Source: Kineosporia sp. NBRC 101731 (GTDB lineage Bacteria; Actinomycetota; Actinomycetes; Actinomycetales; Kineosporiaceae). From it: a stretch of DNA of 64,000 bases. The position numbers and the translations under genes were made by a program. Shown here in pieces: positions 1 to 8,776 of this stretch; the stretch's first letter is position 1, and each line of letters opens with the position of its first letter. A model generated the notes under the pieces. That model was not told the origin of the DNA. It saw nothing but the letters and a program-made list of their open reading frames with translations, and searched no databases. The stretch lies in NCBI RefSeq assembly GCF_030269305.1, contig NZ_BSTC01000006.1, forward strand, positions 248,001 to 312,000, in the 5' to 3' direction.

Positions 1-347
1 TGTTCCTCACCCAGGGCCTGGCCCTCAGCCTGCACGACCCGCGGCAGCCGATGATCCGCTACTCCTGCCGGGGCACGGCAACGCTCTGGGAGAGCCGGCC
101 GCTCCGTTCACCAGCCCTGGCGCCCCTGATCGGCGGTACCCGCGCGCGGCTCCTGGAGACCCTGGCCGACCCGGGTTCCACCACCCAGATCGCCGGCGTG
201 CTCCAGGCGTCCCTCGGGGCCACGGGCGGTCATCTTCGAGTGCTTCTGGACGCGGGTCTCGTCACTCGTGAGCGGGTGGGCCGGTCGGTGGTGTACCGGC
301 GCACGGAACTGGGCGACAGCCTGGCCGGGAGCAATCGAGAGTCATAG
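1..347 (+). CDS. C-terminal part of an ArsR-type winged-helix regulator (5' end outside window)
   Basis: The reading frame is open to the left edge (first full codon at base 3) and stops with TAG at 345-347, so only the last ~114 residues are seen. The end of the protein reads as a winged helix: a segment LLETLADPGSTTQIAGVL (helix 1-2), then a recognition region GATGGHLRVLLDAGLV and a wing VGRSVVYRRTELG. This is the layout of ArsR/DUF5937-like transcription factors, in which the HTH sits at the C-terminus. An ATG at 51 lies inside the frame and need not be the start. Ligand and targets cannot be read from this fragment. Confidence 0.7.
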   Translation, partial: FLTQGLALSLHDPRQPMIRYSCRGTATLWESRPLRSPALAPLIGGTRARLLETLADPGSTTQIAGVLQASLGATGGHLRVLLDAGLVTRERVGRSVVYRRTELGDSLAGSNRES

Positions 348-392
348 AACTCCGGGGAGTGGGGGCACCTCCCGGCCGAAGGCGGGGGGATT

Positions 393-420
393 TGCATGAT
401 CACGAACGAAGACGTTCGTG
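393..420. repeat. Palindromic element copy 1 at the 3' end of the TetR gene
   Basis: TGCATGATCACGAA lies at 393-406, and the same 14-mer recurs at 46055-46068 with its inverted copy at 46017-46030. Here it overlaps a small dyad, CACGAAC / GTTCGTG (401-407 and 414-420), that covers the stop codon of the minus-strand TetR gene. It may act as a 3' hairpin; its recurrence points to a dispersed intergenic repeat. Confidence 0.45.
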
Positions 421-933
421 GGCGCGGGCGGCAGTGGCGTGGAAAACGGCCGGGTCGTTCAGGGCCCGGGCCAGGATCAGGGCTCCTTGCAGGGTGGCCA
501 CCGTGTCGGCGGCGAGTTCGCGGTCACCGGTCGCCGCCTCCAGGGCGTCGAGCCATTCGCTGAAGTAGGCGGTGATCACCTCGGCGAAGCGGTCGCGTTC
601 CTGGCCGAGGGCGAAGGCGGCGAAGAGGCAGACCAGGTGGCGGGAGGCGAAATAGGTCTCGACGGCGGTGAACATGGCCGCCAGGCGCTGATCGGCGGGG
701 CCGTCGGCGCGTAGCGGCCCGTAGACCTCCCGGCGGAACCAGTCGCCGACCTCGTCGAGCACGGCGCGGGCCATGTCCTCCTTCCCGCCCGGGAAGAAGT
801 GGTAAAGGCTGCCCTTGCCCAGCCCGGTCTGTGCGGTGATCGCGGTCAGGCTGGCGCCCTCGTAGCCGTGGAGGCGGAAGGTCGTGGCGAGAGCCAGGAC
901 GGCGTCGGCCCGGTCGGCCTGAACGCGCGCCAT
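400..933 (-). CDS. TetR/AcrR family transcriptional repressor
   Basis: 177 residues. The N-terminal HTH is typical of TetR: ATTFRLHGYEGASLTAIT followed by GLGKGSLYHFFPGGKEDM (about residues 15-50). The rest is the helical ligand-binding and dimer domain; its ending resembles YxaF-type C-terminal domains. It starts directly after the TAG of the NTF2-like gene (stop 934-936, ATG 931-933), so the two are one transcript and probably translationally coupled. A near-perfect 20-bp palindrome at 1424-1443, just upstream of the first gene, is the likely autoregulatory operator. The inducer is unknown. Confidence 0.88.
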   Translation of the reverse strand: MARVQADRADAVLALATTFRLHGYEGASLTAITAQTGLGKGSLYHFFPGGKEDMARAVLDEVGDWFRREVYGPLRADGPADQRLAAMFTAVETYFASRHLVCLFAAFALGQERDRFAEVITAYFSEWLDALEAATGDRELAADTVATLQGALILARALNDPAVFHATAARAHERLRS

Positions 934-1401
934 CTACAGGCCCAGGTCGCTGAGGCCGGGGTGGTCGTCGGGCCGGGAGCCGGAGTGGTCCCAGTGGAAG
1001 AGCCGGTCGGTCTCGGCGATGGCCACGTCGTTGATGCTCGCGTGCCGTTCGGCCATGAGGCCCTCGGCGTCGAAGTGCCAGTTCTCGTTGCCGTAGGAGC
1101 GGAACCACTGGCCCTCGCCGGAGCGCCACTCGTAGGCGAAGCGCACCGCGATGCGATCGCCGGTGAAGGCCCACAACTCCTTGATCAGCCGGTACTCGTG
1201 CTCGCGCTCCCACTTGGCGGTCAGGAACGTGACGATCTCCGGACGGCCGGTGAGGAACTGCGAGCGGTTCCGCCAGCGACTGTGGGGGGTGTAGGCCAGG
1301 CTGACCCGCTCGGGATCGCGGCTGTTCCAGGCGTCCTCGGCCAGGCGGACCTTGGTGACCGCGGTGTCGGCGGTGAAGGGTGGGAACGGCGGGCGGGGCA
1401 T
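934..1401 (-). CDS. DUF1348 / NTF2-like (SnoaL-fold) protein
   Basis: 155 residues, close to the usual length of the DUF1348 family. Signature stretches include [33 protein letters not shown] and [19 protein letters not shown], which fit the cone-shaped NTF2/SnoaL fold. Members are widespread and poorly characterised; no enzymatic activity can be assigned. It is the first gene of a two-gene operon with the TetR repressor that follows it, so it is probably the regulated output of that repressor. Confidence 0.85.
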   Translation of the reverse strand: MPRPPFPPFTADTAVTKVRLAEDAWNSRDPERVSLAYTPHSRWRNRSQFLTGRPEIVTFLTAKWEREHEYRLIKELWAFTGDRIAVRFAYEWRSGEGQWFRSYGNENWHFDAEGLMAERHASINDVAIAETDRLFHWDHSGSRPDDHPGLSDLGL

Positions 1402-1423
1402 GGTTTCTCCTCAGCAGCAGATG

Positions 1424-1443
1424 ACTGTACCGAACGGTACAGT
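1424..1443. promoter_or_regulatory. TetR-type palindromic operator
   Basis: Two 9-bp arms ACTGTACCG and CGGTACAGT are separated by AA. The site lies 23 bp upstream of the NTF2-like gene start and is the expected size and position for self-repression by the TetR protein encoded at 400-933. The dyad is seen directly; the pairing with that regulator is inference from position. Confidence 0.75.
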
Positions 1444-1453
1444 GATCGGGGCG

Positions 1454-1494
1454 AAGAAAAAAGGCCGGGAGCCCGACGTGGGCTCCCGGCCTTT
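1454..1494 (-). terminator. Intrinsic terminator of the penicillin-binding protein gene
   Basis: On the minus strand, 25 bp after the stop at 1519, there is a perfect 15-bp stem (AAAGGCCGGGAGCCC pairs with GGGCTCCCGGCCTTT, 1460-1494) with a 5-nt loop, followed by TTTTTTCTTC. This is the clearest rho-independent terminator in the window. It also separates the gene from the TetR operon downstream. Confidence 0.9.
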
Positions 1495-1518
1495 CGACCC
1501 GGATCAGATCACGGCTGC

Positions 1519-3813
1519 TCAGCGGCCGTTGCCGCCACCGCCGGCGTTACCGCCACCGTTGCCACCGGTGTTGCCGCCCGTACCCGTGCCGCCGCCGGCG
1601 TTGCCCCGGCCCCCACCGGTGGTGCCGCCCTTGTCGGTCTTCGGCTTCTGGATCTGGGGTTCCGCACCGACCAGGCTGCTGTCGGCGCTCGGGAACCGCT
1701 CGACCTTCTTGCCCTGGAGCGCGGTCGTCATGATCGACTTCCAGATCGGCCCACCGATGGAACCACCGTAGACGTTCGCCCAGTAGTGGCCGTTGACGGT
1801 GACGCCCAGCATGGGCTTGCGCTGCCCGTTGACCGTCTGCGGGCCGACCCACACGGCGGTCGCCAGCTGCGGGGTGTACCCGGCGAACCAGGTGTCCTGC
1901 GAGTTGTTGGTCGTACCGGTCTTGGCCGAGGCCGGCTGCCCGTTGGGGAGCCCGCCCAGGTGGGACGCGGTACCGGTGGTGAAGGCCCGGCTCAGGCCCA
2001 GCGTGACCGTGTTGGCGATGTTGGCCGGGATGGTCTGCTTGCAGTCCTTCTTGGGGATCTTCAGGGCCTTGCCGTTGCGGTCCTTGATCGAGGTGACCGC
2101 CCGCGGCTTGCAGTACTTACCGCTCGCGGCGAACGTCGCGTAGGCGTTGGCCATGGTCAGCGGCGACTGGTTGGCGACACCCAGCACGACCGAGGGGATG
2201 CAGTAGGGGATCTTCGTCGTCAGGTGCTTCTTCTCGGATCCGTCGCACCCGTCGTCCTGCGGTGCGGCCAGGTGCATGCCCAGAGCAGCGGCCATGTCCG
2301 ACACGTCGCACAGGTCGAGCTGCTGTTCCATCCGGATGTAGGCGCCGTTGATGGACTTCGCCGTCGCGTTCCAGACCGTCAGGCTGCCCTTCGCGCCACC
2401 GTCACCGGAGTTGACAAAGTTCCAAATATTCGTGGACCGGAGGTTCGAGCCGCAGCTCTTGAATGAACTCTGGGCGATCGAGCCCGGCGACCCGTCGATC
2501 ACCGAGTTGAGCTTGCGCCCCGACTTCAGCCAGGTGGCGAGCACGACCGGCTTGAACGTCGAGCCGGTGAGGAAGCCGGAAGATCCGCCGTACTGGTAGT
2601 CGGTCGAGTAGTTGACCGTGGTGTTCTTCCGCCCCTCGTTCACGTTGTAGTACTTGTTCTGGGTCATCGAGAGGATGTTGCCGGTGCCCGGCTCGACGGT
2701 GACCGCCGCCGTGGCGACGTTGCTCGGGTCGCTCGGCGGGATCGCGTTCTTGGCCGCGTTCCAGCTGGTCTTCAGCAGCTTCGGGCTGAGCGTGGTCTGG
2801 ATCGTGTAGCCACCCCACTTGAGGGCCTTCTGCCGATCTTCCACGGTCTTGCCGAGCGACTTGAAGTCATTGCTCTTGGTGATGATGTTGTAGACGTAGT
2901 CGCAGAAGTAGGCCCGCAGCCCGGCGTTCGCGCAGCCCTGGTAGATCGGCGTGATCTTCGGCCGGAGCTTGGTCTCGATCGCCTTGTCGCGCGTCTCCTC
3001 GTCGATCATCTTCTGCGCGAACATCTTGTTCAGCACGGTGTTCCGACGGGTCTCGGCGGCCTTGAGCTTGCTCTTGTCGGAGATGTCGAACTGGGTCGGC
3101 GACTGGATCATGCCGGCGAGCATCGCGGCCTGCGGCAGGGTCAGCTTCTTGGCCGAGGTGTTGAAGTAGTAGTGCGAGGCCGCCTCGATGCCGTACACCT
3201 GCCCGGAGCCGAACCAGGCGATGTTCAGGTAGTCCTGGAGGATCTCCTTCTTGTCCTTGCGCTGCTCCAGGGCCGAGGCGAGCCGGATCTCCTTGAGCTT
3301 GCGGGCGTTCGTCTGCACCGCGGCGGCGTCGACCCCCTCGGCGTTGCCGGCGAGGTAGGCCTGCTGCTGCAGCATGTTCTTGACCAGCTGCTGGGTCAGC
3401 GTGGAGGCACCCTGCGCGACACCACCGTTGATCTCGTTCACCAGCAGGGCGCGGATCAGGCCCTGCGGGTCGACACCGCCGTGCTCGTAGAAGCGCTCGT
3501 CCTCGATCGCGACGATCGCGTTCTGCATGAACGGCGAGATGTCGTCGAGTTTCACGAGTTCACGGTTCTGGTCGAAGAAGGTCGCGAGCACGGACCCGTC
3601 CGCCGCCAGAACGGTGGTGTTGGCCGCCATCGGCGTCTCTTGCAGGTCGCTGGGCAGCTCCTGGAAGGACTTGATGGCGCCGGTGGTGGCCATGCCCGAG
3701 GCGCCGATCGCCGGTACCGCTAGTCCGGCCGCGAGAATTCCCGCTACGAGACTGGTTACCACGAAGGCGCCCAACAGGCCCAGAACGTTCCGTGGGACAG
3801 GAGTCGGCGACAT
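1519..3813 (-). CDS. Class A penicillin-binding protein (transglycosylase/transpeptidase)
   Basis: 764 residues from ATG 3813 (an ATG at 3846 would add 11; the MS-PVPRN start better fits the family, and neither has a strong ribosome site). A membrane anchor (about 8-35) is followed by the GT51 glycosyltransferase domain with EDERFYEH (catalytic Glu ~104), GASTLTQQLVKN and KEIRLASALE. The transpeptidase carries STFK (~418-421, catalytic Ser), SIN (~487-489) and KTG (~631-633). It ends in a low-complexity Gly/Asn/Thr tail of ~40 residues. The protein polymerises and cross-links peptidoglycan outside the membrane. The gene stands alone, with its own terminator. Confidence 0.95.
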   Translation of the reverse strand: MSPTPVPRNVLGLLGAFVVTSLVAGILAAGLAVPAIGASGMATTGAIKSFQELPSDLQETPMAANTTVLAADGSVLATFFDQNRELVKLDDISPFMQNAIVAIEDERFYEHGGVDPQGLIRALLVNEINGGVAQGASTLTQQLVKNMLQQQAYLAGNAEGVDAAAVQTNARKLKEIRLASALEQRKDKKEILQDYLNIAWFGSGQVYGIEAASHYYFNTSAKKLTLPQAAMLAGMIQSPTQFDISDKSKLKAAETRRNTVLNKMFAQKMIDEETRDKAIETKLRPKITPIYQGCANAGLRAYFCDYVYNIITKSNDFKSLGKTVEDRQKALKWGGYTIQTTLSPKLLKTSWNAAKNAIPPSDPSNVATAAVTVEPGTGNILSMTQNKYYNVNEGRKNTTVNYSTDYQYGGSSGFLTGSTFKPVVLATWLKSGRKLNSVIDGSPGSIAQSSFKSCGSNLRSTNIWNFVNSGDGGAKGSLTVWNATAKSINGAYIRMEQQLDLCDVSDMAAALGMHLAAPQDDGCDGSEKKHLTTKIPYCIPSVVLGVANQSPLTMANAYATFAASGKYCKPRAVTSIKDRNGKALKIPKKDCKQTIPANIANTVTLGLSRAFTTGTASHLGGLPNGQPASAKTGTTNNSQDTWFAGYTPQLATAVWVGPQTVNGQRKPMLGVTVNGHYWANVYGGSIGGPIWKSIMTTALQGKKVERFPSADSSLVGAEPQIQKPKTDKGGTTGGGRGNAGGGTGTGGNTGGNGGGNAGGGGNGR

Positions 3814-4361
3814 ACGGCACACATTACGGGGCCCTAGCACTTTCATACCAAATCGCTAGTTCAGCAGGCTAAGTCGGCCGTCCGTGGATGAGATGGACCC
3901 TGCGTCATGGCCGATGACACTGCGCTGAAGGTGCGGCCCCGCACCCATCCGGCTCTCGATCATCGTGTGGCGCGCGGGGATCATGAGCATTGTCGAGCTG
4001 ACCAGGTCATCGGTCGCCACCACGGTCGGGGACCGGGAGATGCAGCCGTCGTGCCCGGTGATTCCTGGGCCTCGGGATCAGGGTGAAAACGCTTGCCGGG
4101 GCCGTCATCAGAAGAGGCTACGGGCGGCGAAGATCACCCTCGGGAGCACGGTGCGGGCGCCTGGGTCTGCCGCCCGCTCGCCCGCCCCGCCGGCGGAGCG
4201 GGCCCGGTGGTTCGGCGTCGGGGGTGGAGTAGTGGTGAGCGAGGGCCCGCCTGCCGACATGCAAAACGTTATGACCGCATTCAGGATGGTCTGCGTGGCT
4301 GACCCGAGCGGATGGCCACCGAACAGAAGGAGCACAAGAAGGAACAGCCTCAACCGGATGC
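3814..4361. other. Intergenic region without a confident gene
   Basis: About 550 bp between the PBP gene and the MarR gene. It should hold the PBP promoter, which I could not place. A plus-strand frame at 3965-4399 overlaps the MarR gene and matches nothing known. On the minus strand, downstream of MarR, a short frame around 4108-4350 begins with a hydrophobic stretch (RLRLFLLVLLLFGG) and could encode a small membrane or secreted peptide from a TTG start, but I would not call it a gene. Confidence 0.4.
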
Positions 4362-4775
4362 TCAGAAGTGCTCCAGCAAGATCCCCATCAGAGCGGTGAG
4401 CTGATCGCGCTGCTGCGGGTCCAGGCGGTCCATCGACGGTGACAGTTCCCGCCTGATCTTCGCGTAGACGATCTCGGCCAGTTCCAGGCCGGCTTCCGTC
4501 GTGAACACCTCGATCACCCGGCGGTCGCCCGGGCTCTTCTCCCGCGCGAGCAGCCCGCGCTTCTCGGCCCGGTCGATCAGTCCGGACAGGGTGGACTTGT
4601 CCAGGCCCAGGAATGCCGCCAGGTCGCTCATGCGGGCCCGGCGGTCGCGCAGGATGCCGAGCACCCGCAGCTGTGTCAGGGACAGATCGTGCTCGGCACC
4701 GACCCGGGTGAGCACGGCGGTGACGCGGAACGTGTTCTGGACCAGCGCGTCGAGCAGGGGGTCTTCGGGGGTCAC
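4362..4775 (-). CDS. MarR family transcriptional regulator
   Basis: 137 residues. A winged helix is clear: LTQLRVLGILRDRRARMSDL then LGLDKSTLSGLIDRAEKRGL and the wing basic stretch SPGDRRVIEVFTTEAG (about 30-95), framed by the dimerisation helices. It is divergent from the oxidoreductase at 4861, with 85 bp between the starts. Such pairs usually respond to quinones, electrophiles or oxidants. It probably represses itself and the oxidoreductase through the dyad at 4795-4813. Confidence 0.9.
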   Translation of the reverse strand: MTPEDPLLDALVQNTFRVTAVLTRVGAEHDLSLTQLRVLGILRDRRARMSDLAAFLGLDKSTLSGLIDRAEKRGLLAREKSPGDRRVIEVFTTEAGLELAEIVYAKIRRELSPSMDRLDPQQRDQLTALMGILLEHF

Positions 4776-4788
4776 GCAGCCAGGCTAC

Positions 4789-4820
4789 TTGACATGGTTT
4801 GGATGACCAACCAATATGAA
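4789..4820 (+). promoter_or_regulatory. Divergent promoter with MarR-type dyad
   Basis: TTGACA at 4789-4794 is a consensus -35 box for the plus-strand oxidoreductase; a weak -10 (TATGAA, 4815-4820) lies 20 bp downstream. Between them sits TGGTT(N9)AACCA (4795-4813), an imperfect dyad where a bound MarR dimer would block polymerase. The promoter also argues that translation starts at 4861, not at the ATG at 4816. Confidence 0.5.
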
Positions 4821-4860
4821 GTTGTTGGCAACACAAACCATTGTTACGAGGAGCCCCGTC

Positions 4861-5787
4861 ATGCAGGCAGCTGTCATCACCGACCTCGCCCTCCCCCCGG
4901 TCTACCGCGAGCACGCCGACCCCGTTGTCACGGACGAGAACGAGATGCTGGTGGACGTGCTGGCGGCCGGGTTGCACCACCTCACCCGGTCGCGGGCGAA
5001 CGGCTCGCACTACAGCAGCTCGGGGGTGCTCCCGATGGTGCCCGGGATGGACGGCGTGGTGCGGGACGCGTCGGGCCGGCTGCGGTACGTGGTGCTGGAC
5101 GACTCGGCCTTCGGTACCTTCGCCGACCGCACCGTGATCGACGCGCGCCGCAGTGTCGTGCTGCCGGACGACGTCGACCCGGCGCGGATCGCGGCCGCGA
5201 TGAACCCGGGCATGTCGTCGTGGGTCGCCCTGCGCCGTCGTATCGCCTTCGAGAAGGGCCAGCGGGTGCTGGTTCTCGGGGCCACCGGGAACTCCGGGCG
5301 GCTGGCGGTGCAGATCGCCCGGCTGTTCGGCGCGTCGCAGGTGATCGCGGCCGGGCGGGACCGGACCCGCCTGCAGGAGCTGCGCGCGCTGGGGGCCGAC
5401 GAGGTCATCACCTTCGACGAGGTGGGCAAGGCCGCCGATGTCGACGTGGTGCTCGACTACCTCTGGGGTGATGTCACCGCGGGACTGATGGTGCCGATGC
5501 TCCGGTCCCGCGCGGACCGCAGCGCGCCGCTGACCTGGATCCAGATCGGGTCGATGGCGGGGCCGGACGCGGCCGTTCCCGCCGCCGCGCTGCGGCAGGC
5601 CCGGCTCCAGATCGTCGGCAGCGGCATCGGATCGGTGCCCGCCCGGGACATCCTCGCGGAACTGCCGGCGTTGGCTGCGGCGGTCACCGACGGGTCGCTC
5701 CAGGTCCAGGCTCGCGCGGTGCCGCTCGCCGAGGTCGCCGGTCACTGGGAGGCGACGACCGGCGAGCGGGTGGTATTCGTGCCCTGA
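4861..5787 (+). CDS. Zinc-type alcohol dehydrogenase / quinone oxidoreductase family protein (MDR)
   Basis: 308 residues from ATG 4861, chosen because GAGGAG precedes it and the ATG at 4816 falls in the promoter. The N-terminal GroES-like domain is followed by a Rossmann fold with VLVLGATGNSGRLAVQIARLFGA (about residues 140-160) and the usual DRTRLQELRALGADEVI. No catalytic-zinc cysteine/histidine set is visible, which favours NADPH-dependent quinone or enone reduction. It is divergent from the MarR gene, which suggests induction by an electrophile. Confidence 0.85.
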   Translation: MQAAVITDLALPPVYREHADPVVTDENEMLVDVLAAGLHHLTRSRANGSHYSSSGVLPMVPGMDGVVRDASGRLRYVVLDDSAFGTFADRTVIDARRSVVLPDDVDPARIAAAMNPGMSSWVALRRRIAFEKGQRVLVLGATGNSGRLAVQIARLFGASQVIAAGRDRTRLQELRALGADEVITFDEVGKAADVDVVLDYLWGDVTAGLMVPMLRSRADRSAPLTWIQIGSMAGPDAAVPAAALRQARLQIVGSGIGSVPARDILAELPALAAAVTDGSLQVQARAVPLAEVAGHWEATTGERVVFVP

Positions 5788-5825
5788 TCATGGCTGCCCG
5801 GGGTGGACCGGGTAGAGTCCGTGCG

Positions 5826-6794
5826 ATGGGGGAGACCAAACCGCATGTCGTCCTTGACAATCCACTGAACGAGTGGGTGGTCGGCGAGGTGCTGCCCGGT
5901 CGGCGGATCGTCGACTCGCAGCCCTTGGTCGGTGGAGTCGACCGCGAAATGGTCTGCCTGACCGTTGATTCGGGGGAGCGGTACGTGGTGCGCCGGTACC
6001 GGCACCGCAATTCCTGCGCCCTGGAGCAGTCTCTGTTGGTCCACCTGGCCGGTCGGGTTCCGGTCGTCGAGGTGGTCGGTGCCGACCCCACCGGTGAGGC
6101 CTCCGGCGAGCCGACCCTGGTTTACCGATATGTCGACGGTCGCCCCCTCGACCTCGTCCTCCATGACCAAAACCGTTCCAGTGCGGACGAGATGGAGCAA
6201 TTGGGGCGGGCTGTCGGCGAGGCTCTGGCCGGTGTCGGTCAGTTCTCCTTCGCTCAACCCGGGGTATTTCGTGAGGGTTCGCTCGAACCGGACGGCAGGG
6301 ACGCTCTCATCGACCCTCTGGACGTCATGGACCGGGCCCTGTCCGCCGGGTACTCCTCGCGTGTGCTCGACGGGCACCAGCGGCGTGGTCTGCTGGCGCT
6401 CGCGCTGCGTTCCACTCACTGGGTCGACGCGGTCGCCGGGGCCCGGCATCTGGTGCACGGCAACTTCAGTCCGAAGAACATCCTGGTGCGTCAGGTGCGC
6501 GGGCGCTGGGAGGTCGCTGCCGTGCTCGACTGGGAGTTCGCTTTCAGCGGCTCACCTCTCACCGATGTGGGGAACATGCTCCGCTTCGCGGAGGACGGCC
6601 CGCGGGAGTACGGAGCCGGGTTTGCCGACGGCTACACCGGCGCCGGTGGCGAACTGCCCGAGAACTGGCTTGAGATCGCCCGGGCACTCGACCTTTTCGC
6701 CCTGGCCGACATCCTGGCCCATCCACCGGAGGGCGACCTGTTCTCGCGCGTGGCCCTGGTCGTGACCCGGCGCCTGGCCGACGTGTCCTTCTGA
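5826..6794 (+). CDS. Aminoglycoside phosphotransferase (APH)-fold kinase
   Basis: 322 residues if the ATG at 5826 is used; the ATG at 5790, two bases after the previous stop, would add 12. The kinase core shows the Brenner motif HGNFSPKNILV (catalytic region; the usual Asp is replaced by Asn-Phe-Ser, so HxNxxxxN) and the metal motif LDWEFAFSGSPLTDVGNML. Family members phosphorylate antibiotics, sugars, choline or homoserine, and the substrate cannot be read here. The HGN variation in place of HGD may weaken catalysis. It runs in the same direction as the oxidoreductase and may be cotranscribed. Confidence 0.8.
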   Translation: MGETKPHVVLDNPLNEWVVGEVLPGRRIVDSQPLVGGVDREMVCLTVDSGERYVVRRYRHRNSCALEQSLLVHLAGRVPVVEVVGADPTGEASGEPTLVYRYVDGRPLDLVLHDQNRSSADEMEQLGRAVGEALAGVGQFSFAQPGVFREGSLEPDGRDALIDPLDVMDRALSAGYSSRVLDGHQRRGLLALALRSTHWVDAVAGARHLVHGNFSPKNILVRQVRGRWEVAAVLDWEFAFSGSPLTDVGNMLRFAEDGPREYGAGFADGYTGAGGELPENWLEIARALDLFALADILAHPPEGDLFSRVALVVTRRLADVSF

Positions 6795-6818
6795 CAGACT
6801 GACCGTAGGAGCGCTTTC

Positions 6819-7901
6819 TCAGGCCCGTACCGGTTCGAGCTGTCGTACCAGGGAGGCCACGGCCGCCCGCCCGGCCCGGTTGGCGCCGACGGTGGACTGG
6901 GAGGGCCCGAAACCGATCAGGTGCAGGCCCGGTTCGCCCACGACCGAGGTGCCGTCGAGCTGGATTCCACCGTTCTCGTTACGCACGCCCAGGGGATCGA
7001 GGTGGCTGAGGGCGGGCCGGAAACCCGTCGCCCAGACGATCACGTCGACGGGGGTGAACGAGCCGTCCGCCTCGCGCACGCCGCCGGGCTCGATCGCGGT
7101 GAACATCGGGCGGCGTACCAGCACACCCCGGTCGCGGGCCGCGACGGCGTACGGGGCCCAGATCAGGCCGGTGTACGACACGACGCTGCCGGTGGGCCGG
7201 CCCGCCTCGACATCGGCGACGACCCGGGCGATCGTCTCGCGCCCGGCGACCTCCGGCTCGAAATTGCCCTCCCGGAAGATGGGTTCGCGGCGGGTGAACC
7301 AGAAGGTGGTGGCGTCGCGGGAGATCTCCTCCAACAGCTCGACCGCCGAGATACCACCGCCGACCACGGCCACCCGCTGCCCGGAGAACTCCGCGGCCGA
7401 CACGTAGTCGCGAGTGTGCAGCTGGCGTCCGGTGAAGGTCTCCTGACCCGGGTAGTGCGGGAGCACCGGGTTGGTCCAGGTACCGGTGGCGTTGACGACC
7501 GCCTCGGCGAGCCAGGTGCCACGGCTGGTTTCGACCTCGAACCCCGGCGGGGTGCGGTGTACCGCCGTGACCGGGACGGGGCGCAGGATCGGAAGGTCGT
7601 TCTCCTGCTCGAACCCGGCGAAGTAGCGGGGGACCGCCGTCCGGCTCGGCTCGTGGGGATCGACGGGCGGGCTCGGACGGCCGGGGAGGTCGAAGATCCC
7701 GTTGACCGTGGTCATCGTCAGGGATTCCCAGCGCTGTTGCCAGGCCCCGCCCGGTGCGGTGGCCGCGTCGAGCACGACGAAGGTGCGGCGGGTTCCGGAC
7801 GGTTGCTCGAGCGCGGACCGGAATCCCCGCCGCTTCAGGTGGTAGGCCGCCGAGAGCCCGGCCTGACCCGCTCCGATGACCACCACGGTCGCCCGCTGCA
7901 T
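6819..7901 (-). CDS. FAD/NAD(P)-dependent flavin monooxygenase-like oxidoreductase
   Basis: 360 residues. The N-terminal FAD fingerprint VVVIGAGQAGLSAAYHLKRRGF (about 6-27) and a second nucleotide fold RVAVVGGGISAVELLEEIS (around 175) bind FAD and NADPH. The C-terminal DVIVWATGFRPALSHL matches the ATG segment of the flavin-containing monooxygenase/CzcO group. A GGAGGA Shine-Dalgarno site lies 8 bp before the ATG at 7901. Its substrate is unknown, and no partner gene is adjacent. Confidence 0.88.
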   Translation of the reverse strand: MQRATVVVIGAGQAGLSAAYHLKRRGFRSALEQPSGTRRTFVVLDAATAPGGAWQQRWESLTMTTVNGIFDLPGRPSPPVDPHEPSRTAVPRYFAGFEQENDLPILRPVPVTAVHRTPPGFEVETSRGTWLAEAVVNATGTWTNPVLPHYPGQETFTGRQLHTRDYVSAAEFSGQRVAVVGGGISAVELLEEISRDATTFWFTRREPIFREGNFEPEVAGRETIARVVADVEAGRPTGSVVSYTGLIWAPYAVAARDRGVLVRRPMFTAIEPGGVREADGSFTPVDVIVWATGFRPALSHLDPLGVRNENGGIQLDGTSVVGEPGLHLIGFGPSQSTVGANRAGRAAVASLVRQLEPVRA

Positions 7902-8020
7902 GACGTGACTCCTCCGACGTACCTGGTCAGGGGAAGCCCAGGGCCGGGAAGGGTATTCCGCCGGACGGCCCGGCTGTGACCGGGATCTCCACGGCCGGGC
8001 CGGGCCTGCTCCCGACGAGC

Positions 8021-8776
8021 TCAGAGCGGATCGGTGAGGCGGTGCAGGAAGCGCTGCGTGCGCTCGGCCTTCGGGTGGTCGAGCACCTCGGCCGGGGTGC
8101 CGCGCTCGGCCACCACCCCGCCGTCGAGGAACAGCACCTGGTCGGCGACCTGCCGGGCGAACCGGATCTCGTGCGTCACCACGACCATGGTCCAGCCGTC
8201 GGCGGCCAGGTCTTTCATCACCGCGAGCACCTCGCCCACGAGCTCGGGATCGAGGGCCGAGGTGGGCTCGTCGAACAGCATGAGCCGCGGCTTGATGGCC
8301 AGGGCCCGGGCGATACCGACGCGTTGCTGCTGACCTCCGGACAGTTCGAACGGGAACTGCTCGGCCTTCTCGGCCAGCCCGACCCGCCGCAGCAGTTCCA
8401 GTGCCTCGGCGTTGACCTCGGCCGCCGGGCGCTTCTGCACGACGAGCGGGCCCTCGGTGACGTTGCGCAGCACGCTCAGGTGCGGGAACAGGTTGTGACT
8501 CTGGAACACCATCCCGCTCTGCGCGCGGAGTTCCGTGATCTGACGGCGATCGGTTCTCGCACCGAAGTCGACGCTGACGTCACCGATGCGCACCGTGCCC
8601 GTGTCGGGGATCTCGAGCGCGTTGAGCGAGCGCAGCACCGTGGTCTTGCCGGAGCCGGACGGGCCGATGAGTACAGTGACCGAGCCGGTGGGCACGGTCA
8701 GGTCGACACCGCGCAGCACGTGGTTGTCGCCGAAGGACTTGTGGAGACCGTTGACTTCGAGCAGGTTTTCCGTCAT
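8021..8776 (-). CDS. Polar amino acid ABC transporter, ATP-binding protein
   Basis: 251 residues. All ABC landmarks are present: Walker [10 protein letters not shown] (~40), Q-loop [15 protein letters not shown], signature [15 protein letters not shown], Walker [15 protein letters not shown] and the switch His in VVVTHE. The GlnQ/HisP-like sequence indicates amino-acid import. Its ATG overlaps the stop of the permease gene (ATGA, 8773-8776), so the two are translationally coupled. It is the last gene of the three-gene operon. Confidence 0.95.
   Translation of the reverse strand: MTENLLEVNGLHKSFGDNHVLRGVDLTVPTGSVTVLIGPSGSGKTTVLRSLNALEIPDTGTVRIGDVSVDFGARTDRRQITELRAQSGMVFQSHNLFPHLSVLRNVTEGPLVVQKRPAAEVNAEALELLRRVGLAEKAEQFPFELSGGQQQRVGIARALAIKPRLMLFDEPTSALDPELVGEVLAVMKDLAADGWTMVVVTHEIRFARQVADQVLFLDGGVVAERGTPAEVLDHPKAERTQRFLHRLTDPL

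Noticed and set aside
3965-4399. Plus-strand 144-codon gene
   Set aside because: Overlaps the MarR gene in antisense, has no ribosome site, and gives an Arg/Ser/Pro-rich product typical of non-coding frames.
4108-5745. Minus-strand frame of 545 codons over the oxidoreductase
   Set aside because: Opposes a clear MDR oxidoreductase; only its last ~80 codons (4108-4350) are free of a gene and are mentioned as a weak small-peptide possibility.
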